From assembly GCA_030544215.1 (NCBI GenBank), contig JARZZO010000006.1:46228501-46292500 (forward strand): a DNA stretch of 64,000 nucleotides, given 5' to 3'. The notes under the pieces are model-generated. The model was not told the origin of the DNA, did no database searches, and was given only the letters and a program-made list of their open reading frames with translations. This DNA comes from Zantedeschia hybrid cultivar. Taxonomy: Eukaryota > Streptophyta > Magnoliopsida > Alismatales > Araceae. The translations under genes were made by a program, and so were the position numbers. Positions 1 through 10,678 of this stretch are shown here, in pieces; position 1 is the first letter of the stretch, and the number at the start of each line of letters is the position of its first letter.

Positions 1-1473
1 GCAGTATGTACATTTTACTGGAATGAATTAGTGTTGTTCTGCCTTAAATCGCGTCGCCCAAGGCCGACGGCATTCAAGTTCCCTAAACTGGTTCATAAAA
101 CAGAGGCCACGGGAATCTGGCCTAAAAGGCGTCGACACCAGCAGTCGCCTTTTGAAAGGCGTCGACATCCTCCGACGCCATTCAGCTGATAAATCCAGAA
201 TTTCAGGAAAACATTACCCAGGGGATTTCTTCCTTAAAAGGCGTCATGGTTACCCGACGCCATTCAAATCGCGTCGTCCACCCATGACGTCTTTTAGTTC
301 TATAATCCCGAGTTGACGGACCCTCAGTCGGGGTGATTTCCTGCCTAAATGGCGTCATGATGGCCCGACGTCCTTTTGAAAGGCGTCGTCCATCCATGAC
401 GTCATTTAGCACCATAACCCATAACTCGTGAAACCTCGAACGGGGAGGTTTCTGCCCAAAAAGCGTCGTACTGCCTTGACGTCCTTTTGAAAGGCGTCGA
501 CCAGGCACGACGCCGTTTAGCGCCAGAAACCTGGTTCCCTGGTTCGAACCGAGGGTTTCTCCCTTAACCCCAATTGCCCCGGAAAGCCTCCAAAACAGAA
601 GGGGGAGAAAGAGAAGTTCACCCCCCCACAAACCTACTACAAAACCACATACAGGAACACGGCCATACCCACAAGAACACCCCCCTAAACATGCTCAATC
701 TAGCCCAAAACACATCAAAACACACCTAGGAAAGCACGAGCAACACATACAAGGTTCGTCCCCCTACCGGATACTTGAACTCCTCCTGGCTCCGTGTCGC
801 CCAACCGCCGCGCCGCAGACCGCCGCCGGTACCCCCGAGAACGTCGCCACTCCGCCGGGACGTCGTCCGCCGTCCGGAGAATGGAACGCCGCGAAGGAAG
901 TGGTGGTGGCAGAGGTGAGAGGTAGGGAGGCGTTGGAGTGGTGGAAGAGGAAGAAGAGGAAGGGAAAGGGAAAGAGAGGGGTCGGAGGAGGCGGAGAGGG
1001 AGAGGAGAGAGAGCGAGAGGTGAGAAATGAGGGAAAGAAAGGAGGGCTCGCGGGGGTCATCAGAAACTACCTAAAACGCGTCGAGCGAGAAGGACGCCTA
1101 TCAGATGACAGGACGGGCCGTACTGACAGCTGTCTGAAACGCGTCGACCACCATGGACGCCGTTCAGCTGACATGTCAGGCACCGTACACTGACATCGCA
1201 GGGTGGCAGTCTGAATCGCGTCGTCCATCATGGACGCCGTTCAGACGACAAGACAGGGGCCGTACTCTCGCGACCCGAAACCCGCCCACTTGGCGCCCAC
1301 GTGGCACAACATCAAATCGCCTAAATGGCGTCCACCTATCAAGACGCCGTTTGAAAGGCATCGTGATGTGTAGACGTCATTCAGAAGAAATTCTCCAGAC
1401 CCCGCAAGCTCCGACCCAGGGGATCCGGCCCGAAACCGACCCGAAAATCGAACCCGAAACCTCAGTCCTTACA
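1..1473 (-). repeat. GypA 3' LTR, partial
   Basis: It is nearly identical to 5896-7363 and begins, on the minus strand, with TGTAAGGACTGAGG at 1473. It contains GGCGTC/GACGCC hairpin arrays at about 43-520 and 1070-1383, a CT/GA-rich stretch with a GC-rich block around 760-1060, and no believable gene. Proline/serine-rich reading frames there are translations of the CT-rich tract. A short indel in the purine-rich tract near 960-985 separates it from the 5' copy. Confidence 0.92.
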
Positions 1474-1489
1474 TTCTCCCCCCCTTAAA
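1474..1489 (-). other. GypA polypurine tract
   Basis: On the minus strand an uninterrupted purine run (AAGGGGGGGAG type) lies immediately before the 3' LTR start TGTAAGG. This is the expected position of the plus-strand primer. The same tract precedes the 3' LTRs of TRG and GypE. Confidence 0.85.
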
Positions 1490-1566
1490 AGAATTTCGTC
1501 CCCGAAATTGCCTGCTACAAGTAACGAGGGCGAAAACGCCTCCACTGCCAACTCGCATGGGGACTT

Positions 1567-3300
1567 ACCAAAAAGGATAGGGAACTGCTTCCCAGCATCT
1601 CAATCACACGCCCCCAGGTCGCCTCGCTCCCGGAGCGATACTGTCAAAATACTCAGTCCACAGATGCAACCTTGTTCCAGAGGACCTGTCACTAGTGATT
1701 CTCAAAACGCACTAGACACTCTGGAAAGGACAAGTCCTCAGCGACCTCAAGTCCTGAAAGTTCTAACACCTGGGGCGGATCCAGAACACTCCTCTGCAAC
1801 GAAACACGAAACGCATCGTGCACTCCCGCACGACTGAACGGCAAGGCTGGTTGGTAATCTTCCTCAATTCGAGCAAGAACGGGAAGAGGCCCAGCACGGC
1901 ACGGACCCAGCTTACCTTGCTTCTCAAATCTCTTCACACCCATGGAGGGCGAGACTTGGAAAGACACGAGGTCTCCGACTTCAAACCCAATCGGTCTCTT
2001 ACCGATGATAGCACAACTCTGGCAACCTAAGCACACTGCCATACCAACCCTGATCATGCTTACTGCCTCTTGCCAATCTCAGACTAGATCACAGGGGATC
2101 GACACAGCCAACTAAACAATGTCTCATAAGGCGCCAAGCCAATGCTAGAGTGGTAACTGCCATGGTACACAAGACCCCACTGAAAACAAACGCTGCTCCC
2201 AAGAACCTCCTCAGTCTAGGCAACATGTCACGAGCAAAACCTCTCAAATCCGAATGGCCCCCCTCTGACCGCCCATCAGCCTCGGGATGATAGGCTGGGC
2301 TGAAGGCTAACCGCGTACTCAAAGTCTTCCAAAGACTCTCCCCACAATTAAGAAGTAAATCTCAAGCCCGATCCGACATGATGGACAAGGGCACATCGAG
2401 CAGAAAGAGATGATCCGACTCACAAACAACTCAGTCAACTTACCGACTGACCAGTCCTTCCTGATAACCAGGAAGTGTACTGACGTAGTCAGTAGTTCAA
2501 TGGTAATCCAAATCACGCTCCCTCCACCAGGGAATAAAACAATCCTAACACATGCCTCAAGTCGCAAGCTCCCATCTCCACACCGGGATCGGCAAGGACT
2601 GCAACCATGCTTCCGCTGCGCCGCTCTGATATTCTACCCTAACCTGCCGACAATTCAAGCATTCAATCACAGAATCACCCCTGTCCTCCTTCTCACTAGA
2701 CCACCTCAACAATGAAACGCCTTACTCGATCCGGGAAGCATCATTTATTCTAGAACAGTGTGCCACCAAAAGGGACACCCGCGCACGTCCTTCACGGTCA
2801 AATCACAAAGTCTACCTCTAACCTGACTGTACTGCTACCCTACAATTCCACCTCTGAACTCTGGAGAATCTGCGGTAACTCTGCATCTATCCTCTAAGTC
2901 TTAATTACGGTATGGTCCACTGCTGGCCAACCTGGCTCCATCAGCCTCACGTGGAATCCGAAAGGGAGATTCCACAGTTGCTCAAATAATCCCCATACAA
3001 ACAATGCCTCTAGATCTATGGTGCAAACATCACAGCTGCCAACTCTGAGTCATAGATGAATAGTTCTCCTCAAGCTTCTTCAACTGCCTATAGGCCACAA
3101 TCTTACCAAGTTGCATCAGAAACGCGCCCAAACCTCGATGTGATGTAACTGAATACCCCACAAATTCACCGGAACCTGATAAAAGTACCAACACTGGAGC
3201 CCAAGTGAGGCGAGTCTTCATCTTAATGAAACTCCGCCCACACTCCTCAATCCACGTGAGACGAACTCCCCTACGAGTTAACCTCAACAAGGGGGGTTGC
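1567..3300 (-). pseudogene. pol: GypA pol remnant (RNase H, integrase, C-terminal tail)
   Basis: Translations on the minus strand give broken fragments collinear with the GypE polyprotein. RNase H-like sequence lies at about 3290-3030 (motifs RLTRRGVR and APVLVL). Integrase core pieces lie at about 2567-2089 (VIRKDWSVGKLTELF, FSPAYHPEADG). An integrase C-terminal region lies at about 2057-1692 (FEVGDLVSF, GPLPVLARI). A tail resembling the end of the GypE protein reaches a stop near 1567. Many stops and frameshifts interrupt it. Protease and reverse transcriptase are missing between gag and RNase H, so this is an internal deletion or a recombinant, not simple point decay. Confidence 0.8.
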
Positions 3301-3642
3301 TATCGAAGAAAACTCCTGGACCAACCATCGGTAAAATCCTGCTAATGCTCTCAACGATCACACTCTTATACGGGGCTCCCCACACGCAACCCATCAATCA
3401 AATCACTATTAAACTAATTATGTGCCATGATTTCACCAAGATTGATAGACCAACATCATTATACAATAACCTTACAAGGTACACATTACAATAGCAAATC
3501 ACCACCAAGACCCAAAATACATAAAGAGTGCCACAAGAGTTCACAACCACTACCTCATAAGACAAAATAAGAGTGTTCATCTATCCCCGCACCTCGGATC
3601 TCCACAAGAAGGGCACACAACACTACATAAGGTATCGGGCTC
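3301..3642 (-). other. GypA post-gag non-coding spacer shared with TRG
   Basis: No ORF is recognisable here. On the minus strand the sequence after the gag stop resembles the segment after gag in TRG (13684-14063): matching words include GTGGCACT followed by TATGTATTT, then TGTAAT/TGTGCCTTGT and a block containing GATCTATCAA or GGTCTATCAA. In TRG this spacer leads to the PPT. In GypA it leads into pol remnants. Confidence 0.6.
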
Positions 3643-4683
3643 CTACTGACCACTCAGCCCCTGACTCGTCTTATTCTTCTGGGGACAGTTCCTCGCGAGA
3701 TGTCCCCTCCTGCCACAGCCAAAACAGCTACCAGCGACCAATGGACACACCCGGTTGCCGTGATACCTACCACAACGGGGACAATAATCTGCCGCATCAT
3801 GACTCTTTCCGTGCTGCCTGCTAGCCTCAATCTGCATCTGTTGGGCCGAACCGTCCTCATCTTCATCACGTGACGTCCCTTGGGACCCGAACTCAAAGGA
3901 ACTCGAACCGCCTGACGAAAGGACCGTTGATTTGCTCTTGCCTTGCTGCTTCCCTCGTACCGATCGCTCCAACTCTTTCGCCATTTGCTGAAATTGAGTC
4001 TCCACCGCTGCCGCGCATCGAACCGCTGACGCCAGATCTCTACAACCCTGAGGTGCCACCATCGTCCTTAGATCATATCGGAGTCCATCTACAAATCTCT
4101 CGGTTCTATATCTCTCCTGCCCAGACAAGTGTGGAATGAATCCTCCAAGAGCCACAAACTTTGTATGATAATCTAGAACTGACATGTCATTTTGCACCAA
4201 TTCCATAAACTCTCTTTCCTTGGCCTCCTGGACGTGCCTCGGAAAGTATTGTCCACTAAACTCTCTCACAAATGCCTCCCAAGGGATCTCTCTCAAAGAT
4301 CTATTTGCAAACATCCTTGTCTTGATGGTAACCCACCATTCGTATGCATTATCCTTCAACAAATAGGTTGCCAACAAGGTCTTGTCATTCTCAGCACATT
4401 CAAGAACGTCAAACGCCTTCTCCATCTCCTTAATCCAACGAACTGCCGCGTATGGGACTGGTCGACCTGTGAAAGAAGGGGTCTCCAACCTCAAAAGCCG
4501 CTCTAACACCGTGAACTGGTCACCTCGGGAATTGGATCCCTCACTACCGTCTCCCTGCTGGAACCTACCCATAGCTCCAATCATAGCCTCTACGAAACGA
4601 TCCACATTATGCCCTTCTGCCCCCGAACTACCATCGTCTGATCTCGTACCACGAGCCAACAAAACTCTCTTCCTCGGCGCCAT
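3643..4683 (-). CDS. gag: GypA Gag protein
   Basis: A 346-aa intact ORF starting MAPRKR, the same start as the GypE and TRG Gag proteins. It has the retrotransposon Gag core (about residues 85-235) with the landmarks YEWWVTIK, FSGQYFPRHV and ERFVDGLR. A C-terminal zinc region follows, with a CPRC-type cluster and then a CCHC knuckle CFGCGRRGHLARNC. Gag would form the cytoplasmic virus-like particle and bind element RNA. The ORF ends in a stop with no protease fused, unlike GypE, where gag and pol are one frame. The intact frame next to a wrecked pol suggests a recent gag-only lifestyle or selection on gag; this is inference. Confidence 0.88.
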   Translation of the reverse strand: MAPRKRVLLARGTRSDDGSSGAEGHNVDRFVEAMIGAMGRFQQGDGSEGSNSRGDQFTVLERLLRLETPSFTGRPVPYAAVRWIKEMEKAFDVLECAENDKTLLATYLLKDNAYEWWVTIKTRMFANRSLREIPWEAFVREFSGQYFPRHVQEAKEREFMELVQNDMSVLDYHTKFVALGGFIPHLSGQERYRTERFVDGLRYDLRTMVAPQGCRDLASAVRCAAAVETQFQQMAKELERSVRGKQQGKSKSTVLSSGGSSSFEFGSQGTSRDEDEDGSAQQMQIEASRQHGKSHDAADYCPRCGRYHGNRVCPLVAGSCFGCGRRGHLARNCPQKNKTSQGLSGQ

Positions 4684-4823
4684 TGCTACCTCATGAACAC
4701 GAAAATCAACACAAACACGTCAAAACCTATCACTCTACACCAGCAGCCATCGCCTGTACAGACTCATACTTATTGTTGGACTACGATATCTAACCTAGTT
4801 TACCGCTTACTCGACCAGACTAT

Positions 4824-4835
4824 GCTCTGATACCA
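4824..4835 (-). other. GypA primer-binding site
   Basis: The minus strand reads TGGTATCAGAGC two bases inside the LTR end, complementary to the 3' end of initiator Met-tRNA, the usual plant minus-strand primer. The leader between PBS and gag is short (about 140 nt), in contrast with the very long copia leaders in this window. Confidence 0.88.
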
Positions 4836-5937
4836 ACTGTAACGACCCGTCATCCTATGAGCGGAGACCCGGTCACTAAATGGATGTCGGCCCATTAACT
4901 GTAGGTTCATACCAGGATCTTATTTGCACATCTGGAGGAGTAAGCGTTAAACAAGATTAAATATAACATTCACACGGACTACAAGGGGTACAGTGCGCAG
5001 GAAGTAAAGTAACAATGTCCGTACACAGTCCAACAATAATTACATGTCCAACAAATTAATTAAGTACAGGCAGAAATAAAGTACAACAACATCGGGGCAT
5101 ACCCCGGGAACTGAGATAGCTGCTGGTCCGCACACCAAGGAGAACACCACGCGCCGCCACACGCCACAAGGTCTACACCTGAAAACGCAGGGAGTGAGCC
5201 ACACCAAAATTGGGCTCAGTAGGGATCATCCGATCCCTCGCCTCCCACACACACACCCACAAGTGCAGTAGCAAAGATACAGGTAATAAAGCAAGTAAAG
5301 CTGTAACACGCTACTCCTAAAATCTCGATATGAATCATGTGCCTTCGGAATGTAACATGCATATTTCTAAAATCATTCTATCAAGGAGCCTACAACTCCC
5401 GTCTCGGCAAAACACGTCAACCACTCCTCCGAAAGTAGGAAACACCAACCACACAGCCGTAAGTGGGAAACACCGTCCACACAAGCACAGGTAGGAAACA
5501 CCGACCCGCTGAGACCAAACAGTAACCCCTCGGATAGCACGCTAGCTACTCCGGCCCAACTGGCTCAGGTGGTTACTCCTTCCCTCAGCATGAGTGACTC
5601 TCCGAATGTACCACTCCGAGACCGGTACTAGCTGACCCCGGGGTTAACCAGGTGACCCTCTCTCACTAGGTGTCACCCCGACCACGCCCCCACCGGCGCT
5701 GTGCTCACGCCCCCACCAGCACAGGGTGATAAAGCGCTACAATGTCACTCCAGGTCCACAGTAACTCAAAACACCAAAACCCGGCACAGTACGATCCGGT
5801 CACGTGAAAAGCCCGCGATCGCACTACACACAACGCAGTGCCATCCGATCATAAAGAAACCAAGTATACTAGAGCATGCACTAACCAACTATCTAGCAGT
5901 ATGTACATTTTACTGGCATGAATTAGTGTTGTTCTGC

Positions 5938-6416
5938 CTTAAATCGCGTCGCCCAAGGCCGACGCCATTCAAGTTCCCTAAACTGGTTCATAAAACAGAG
6001 GCCACGGGAATCTGGCCTAAAAGGCGTCGACACCAGCAGTCGCCTTTTGAAAGGCGTCGACATCCTCCGACGCCATTCAGCTGATAAATCCAGAATTTCA
6101 GGAAAACATTACCCAGGGGATTTCTTCCTTAAAAGGCGTCATGGTTACCCGACGCCATTCAAATCGCGTCGTCCACCCATGACGTCTTTTAGTTCCAGAA
6201 TCCCGAGTTGACGGACCCTCGGTCGGGGTGATTTCCTGCCTAAATGGCGTCATGATGGCCCGACGTCCTTTTGAAAGGCGTCGTCCATCCATGACGTCAT
6301 TTAGCACCATAACCCCTAACTCGTGAAACCTCGAACGGGGAGGTTTCTGCCCTAAAACGCGTCGTACTGCCTTGACGTCCTTTTGAAAGGCGTCGACCAG
6401 GCACGACGCCGTTTAG
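5938..6416 (-). repeat. GGCGTC hairpin array I of the GypA 5' LTR
   Basis: A run of imperfect palindromes about 35 bp long, for example TTAAATCGCGTCG...CGACGCCATTCAAG at its left end and AAAGGCGTCGACCAGGCACG with GACGCCGTTTAG at its right end. Arms are GGCGTC or GCGTCG against GACGCC, loops are about 9-11 nt and differ between units. Units often abut as pairs sharing a TTTGAAAGGCGTC joint. Confidence 0.8.
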
Positions 6417-6959
6417 CGCCAAAAACCTGGTTCCCTGGTTCGAACCGAGGGTTTCTCCCTTAACCCCAATTGCCCCGGAAAGCCTCCAAAACAGAAGGGG
6501 GAGAAAGAGAAGTTCACCCCCCCACAAACCTACTACAAAACCACATATAGGAACACGGCCATACCCACAAGAACCCCCCCCTAAACATGCTCAATCTAGC
6601 CCAAAACACATCAAAACACGCCTAGGAAAGCACGAGCAACACATACAAGGTTCGTCCCCCTACCGGATACTTGAACTCCTCCTGGCTCCGTGTCGCCCAA
6701 CCGCCGCGCCGCAGACCGCCGCCAGTACCCCCGAGAACGTCGCCACTCCGCCGGGACGTCGGCCGCCGTCCGGAGAATGGAACGCCGCGAAGGAAGTGGT
6801 GGTGGCAGAGGTGAGAGGTAGGGAGGCGTTGGAGTGGTGGAAGAGGAAGAAGAGGAAGGGAAAGAGAGGGGTCGGAGGAGGCGGAGAGGGAGAGGAGAGA
6901 GAGCGAGAGGTGAGAAATGAGGGAAAGAAAGGAGGGCTCGCGGGGGTCATCAGAAACTA

Positions 6960-7273
6960 CCTAAAACGCGTCGAGCGAGAAGGACGCCTATCAGATGACA
7001 GGACGGGCCGTACTGACAGTTGTTTGAAACGCATCGACCACCATGGACGCCGTTCAGCTGACATGTCAGGCACCGTACACTGACATCGCATGGTGGCAGT
7101 CTGAATCGCGTCGTCCATCATGGACGCCGTTCAGACGACAAGACAGGGGCCGTACTCTCGCGGCCCGAAACCCGCCCACGTGGCGCCCACGTGGCACAAC
7201 ATCAAATCGCCTAAATGGCGTCCACCTATCAAGACGCCGTTTGAAAGGCGTCGTGATGTGTAGACGTCATTCA
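6960..7273 (-). repeat. GGCGTC hairpin array II of the GypA 5' LTR
   Basis: A second array in the same LTR, separated from array I by the CT-rich and GC-rich block. Units include CTGAATCGCGTCG...GACGCCGTTCAGAC near 7100-7136 and a terminal unit ending GACGTCATTCAG. The spacers repeat CAGGGCCGTACTCTCGCGG-like text between palindromes. Confidence 0.8.
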
Positions 7274-7363
7274 GAAGAAATTCTCCAGACCCCGCAAGGT
7301 CCGACCCAGGGGATCCGGCCCAAAACCGACCCGAAAACCGAACCCGAAACCTCAGTCCTTACA

Positions 7364-9715
7364 TATACCATCGGGTAAATCCACCAAGTTCCAAACTTGG
7401 TTGATGTACATAGACTGTATTTCAGAATTCATGGCTTCCTACCATTTCCCGGCCTTTGGACTTTCAATGGCCTCCTAGTAAGTCTTAGGATCATCATCCT
7501 CATTATAGAGTATCCTTGATTCATCCAAATTAATATGTCCCACATATCTTTCTAGTGGTTTAGGTACTCTTTCAGACCTACGAGGTTCCTATGTATCATT
7601 TTGAACAGGTTCAGAAACTAACGGTTCATCTGATGAACCATTGCCAGTTTGTGGGTCTGGAATTTCTTCCAGTGTTACTTTACTCCCACTGTCCTTCTGG
7701 AGAATATAATCTTCTTCCAGAAAGACAGCTCTCCTGGCCACAAACACCTTTTGTTCGCTAGGAAGATAAAAGTAATATCCATAAGTTTCCTTTGGATATC
7801 CCACAAATCTGCATTTGTCAGTTTTGGATTCCAGCTTATCTGCGTCATGTCTTTTAACATGAGCAGGACATCCCCAGACTTTAACTTGTTTAAGGTCTGG
7901 TTTCCTTCCATTCCATATCTCATATGGAGTGCTCTCAACATATTTGTTGGGTACCTTGTTCAGGATATACATTGCCGAGCTAAGTGCATATCCCCATAAG
8001 GACACTGGTAATTTGGACATGCTCATCATGGATCACACCATTTCAATTAATGTGAGATTTCTCCTTTCTGATACACCATTCATCTGAGGTGTATAAGGAG
8101 GTGTAAGCTGAGAAAGGATACCATTATCCTTTAAGTATTTAATGAACTCTGTACTCAAGTATTCACCACCTCGATCAGATCGGATGGTTTTTATACTCTT
8201 TCATGTTTGTTTTTCTACTTTATTCTTAAATTCTCTGAATTTCTTAAAGGCTTCAGATTTATACTTCAATAAGTATACATATCAAAACCTTGAGTAATCA
8301 TCAGTTAATGTAATGAAGTATGAGAAACCACAAATGGCTTGGGTTGACATAGGACCACATACATCTGAATGTATGACTTAGCCATTTTACCCATTAAACA
8401 TGACTCACAGGTTGCATATGATTCATAATCAAATGGATCCAAATATCTATCTTTATGCATCCGTTGGAGTCTGTTTTCACCAATGTGTCCAAGCCTACAA
8501 TGCCACAAGTAGGCTTTGTTCATTTCATACTTACTTCTTTTAATTGAAGAACCGATATGTAAATTATCATGAGACACATTCAATAGATACAATCCATTGG
8601 ACAAAATAGCAGAAGTTATTAATTTATTTCCGAAATAAATTGAACAACTATTGTTCCCAAAATTTAAATTGTATCCAATTCTATCTAAACATGAAATAGA
8701 AATGTTGTTCCTTATTATACTAGGTACATAATAACATTCATCTAATAAAAATGTGTCTCCGGATGGTAGCTTGAGCTTCACTGTCTCCATAGCGATCGCC
8801 GTTACCTAGCCTCAGCTCCACCTTACCGGTCCTCCGCTTACGCCTTCTTGTCAGTGCCTGCACAGAATTGCAGATATGAGATACACATCCAGTATCTAAT
8901 ACCCATGATGTACAATTTCTAATTGACAACTTTACATCTATCATATAGATACCTGAAGCGTCCTACTGCTTCACAGTTCTTTGAGCCTTGTCCTTGAGGT
9001 ATTCTTTGCAATTCCTCTTCCAATGCCCTTTCTGGTGACAGTAAAAGCAATCACCTTTCTCAGCACTTTTACCTTTGTCTTTCTTGGTTACCTTTGCCTT
9101 TCTCTGAACCTTGTTCTTATTCTTTCGAAAAGCTTGGACTGCAAGTCTTTTTCTGTTGGTCTTACCAACCATTAGGACTTGGGGTTTATCATTCACAAGG
9201 TTCCCTTCAGCAGTTTTTAACATGTTCAGCTAAGGTGGCCTGGATCTTGTTCGTGTTAAAATTAACGATGAACTGAGCATATGACGGTGGAAGTGAAGAC
9301 AACATAAGGTCTGTGTGCATCTCCTTTGGAAGTGTAATCCCAAGAGCATCCAGCCTCTCCACCCACTCAATCATCTTCAGCACGTGATTCTGTACTGAAG
9401 TTCTCTCTGCCATCTGAGCCTTGAACAGATTCTTCGATATCTCATATCGTTTGATTCTGCTCTGCTCACCAAATAGCTCCTTCAAATGGAGCATGATGGA
9501 TCTAGCATCCATCTCTTCATATTGCCTCTGTAACTCATTGCTTATAGAGGCTAACATGTAGCATTGGGCTATAGTGGAATCTTCCTTCCATTTTTCATAT
9601 GCTATCATTTCCTCCTCTAGAGCATCCAATGCTGGTTCAGCAGGAGGTTCATTATCCAAGACGTAGACAATCTGCTCAGACCTGAGGACTATCTTCAGGT
9701 TTCTGAGCCAGTCTG
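7364..9715 (-). pseudogene. pol: CopC gag-pol, 3' part up to the GypA insertion (Ty1/copia)
   Basis: Minus-strand decayed copia polyprotein, similar throughout to Cop1 and Cop2. Going down in coordinates: Gag core (9715-9207; WKEDSTIAQCYMLASI), a frameshift near 9225 caused by a small deletion, a CCHC knuckle CFYCHQKGHWKRNC (about 9055), an in-frame stop near 8964, protease WVLDTGCVSHIC (about 8900), a frameshift near 8800, the integrase zinc region with AYLWHCRLGHI and CESCLMGKM (about 8520-8390), an internal deletion near 8340, integrase core traces, and the post-integrase region (8029-7589; GYALSSAMYILNKVP). It stops at 7364 where GypA was inserted; RT and RNase H lie beyond GypA, outside the window. 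Its start codon and first codons are at 16908-16840, across TRG. Confidence 0.88.
9711..9715. other. TRG target-site duplication, left copy
   Basis: GTCTG directly precedes the LTR start TGTAAGG and is repeated after the 3' LTR at 16840-16844. Removing TRG and one copy restores the CopC gag reading frame across the junction. Confidence 0.95.
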
Positions 9716-9805
9716 TGTAAGGACTGAGGTTTCGGGTTCTGTTTTCGGGTCGGGTTCGGGTCGGATCCCTTGGTTTGGACCCTGCGTGGGGTCTTGAGAT
9801 TGCTG

Positions 9806-10131
9806 ACTGAATGGCGTCAGCACTGCTCGACGCCTTTCAAAAGGCGTCAGGTTGTGTGGACGCCATTTAGGTCTGTTGGTTGTTGCGCCACGTGGGCGGG
9901 TTTCGGGCCGCGAGAGTACGGCCCCGGTCACATCGTCTGAACGGCGTCCAGGTTGGCCGACGCGATTCAGACTGTGACCTCTGCGATGTCAGGGTGCGGC
10001 GCCAGAGCGTTGTCAGTACGGCCTGTCCTGTCGTCTGAACGGCGTCCACGGTGAGCGACGCGTTTCAGACCGCTGTCAGTACGGCCGTCCTGTCAGACTG
10101 ATAGGCGTCTACCTCGATCGACGCGTTTTAG
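9806..10131 (+). repeat. GGCGTC hairpin array I of the TRG 5' LTR
   Basis: Five or so palindromic units: CTGAATGGCGTC...GACGCCTTTCA joined to AAAGGCGTC...GACGCCATTTAG, then CTGAACGGCGTCC...GACGCGATTCAG, CTGAACGGCGTCC...GACGCGTTTCAG, and CTGATAGGCGTC...GACGCGTTTTAG. Arms and TGAA/TTCA shoulders stay constant while the roughly 9-12 nt centres differ. The same array recurs at 14154-14479. Confidence 0.85.
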
Positions 10132-10678
10132 CTGGTTTCGGATTGACCCCGCGAGCCTCCCCTTCCTTCCCTCATTCTCGCCCTCTCTCTCACTCTCCTC
10201 GCCCTCTCCGCCCTCTCTGACGCTCTTCTTCCCCTTCCCTTCCTCTTCTTCCTCTTCCACCACTCCAACACCACCTTACCTCTCACCTCTACCTCCACCA
10301 CTTCCTTCGCGGTGTTCCACTCTCCGGACGGCGGCCGACGTCCCGGCGGAGTGGCGGCGTCCTCGAGGGTACCGGCGGCGGTGTGCGGTGCGGCGGGACG
10401 ACGGCACGGAGCTTGGCGGAGTTCAAGAACCGGTAGGGGGACGAACCTTGCATGCGTTTACTCGTGTGTTCCTTGGCGTGGCATGATGTGGTTGGGTTAG
10501 ATTGAGCATGTTTTAGGGGGTTTTCATGTGGGAATGGCTATGCTTGTGATCGTGGTTTCGTAGCATGCCTGAGATAGATGAATTCTTCTTCCTCCCCCTT
10601 TTCGTTTTGGGGCTTTTTCGGGGTGTTTGGGGTTAAGGGTGAGACCCTCGGGTTGAACCAGGAAACCTAGTTTCTGGC

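Larger units (their letters stand above)
1..7363 (-). mobile_element. GypA: Ty3/gypsy element with gag and deleted pol, left end outside window
   Basis: Read on the minus strand, the order is 5' LTR (7363-4838), PBS, gag ORF, a non-coding spacer, RNase H and integrase remnants, PPT, then a 3' LTR that leaves the window at base 1. Base 1 aligns with base 5896 of the 5' LTR, so roughly 1.06 kb of the 3' LTR lies outside. The element sits in the pol region of the minus-strand copia element CopC, whose sequence starts directly after 7363. Protease and nearly all of reverse transcriptase are absent, so it cannot be autonomous. The TSD cannot be checked because the left flank is missing. Confidence 0.9.
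4838..7363 (-). repeat. GypA 5' LTR (2526 bp), mosaic
   Basis: The ends are TGTAAGGACTGAGG and GGGTCGTTACA on the minus strand. The gag-proximal end (4838-4930) matches the TRG LTR (TATGANCGGAGACCCGGTCAC type), whereas about 5500-5720 matches the GypE LTR (for example the CCGGTACTAGCTGACCCC block), which is not seen in TRG. It thus looks like a recombinant of the two LTR types. Hairpin arrays are at 5938-6416 and 6960-7273. Confidence 0.88.

Noticed and set aside
43..520. The repeated GGCGTC units considered as a CRISPR array
   Set aside because: Repeats are short, imperfect and palindromic, spacing is irregular, no leader or cas genes exist, and the setting is a plant LTR.
764..1060. Proline/serine-rich frames (also 6660-6950, 14491-14784, 44970-45566)
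   Set aside because: They translate the CT-rich tract and GC-rich block of the LTRs on one strand or the other. Composition explains them and frames are not kept between families.
3297..4696. Several plus-strand frames opposite the GypA gag
   Set aside because: They are shadows of the minus-strand gag frame and its spacer.
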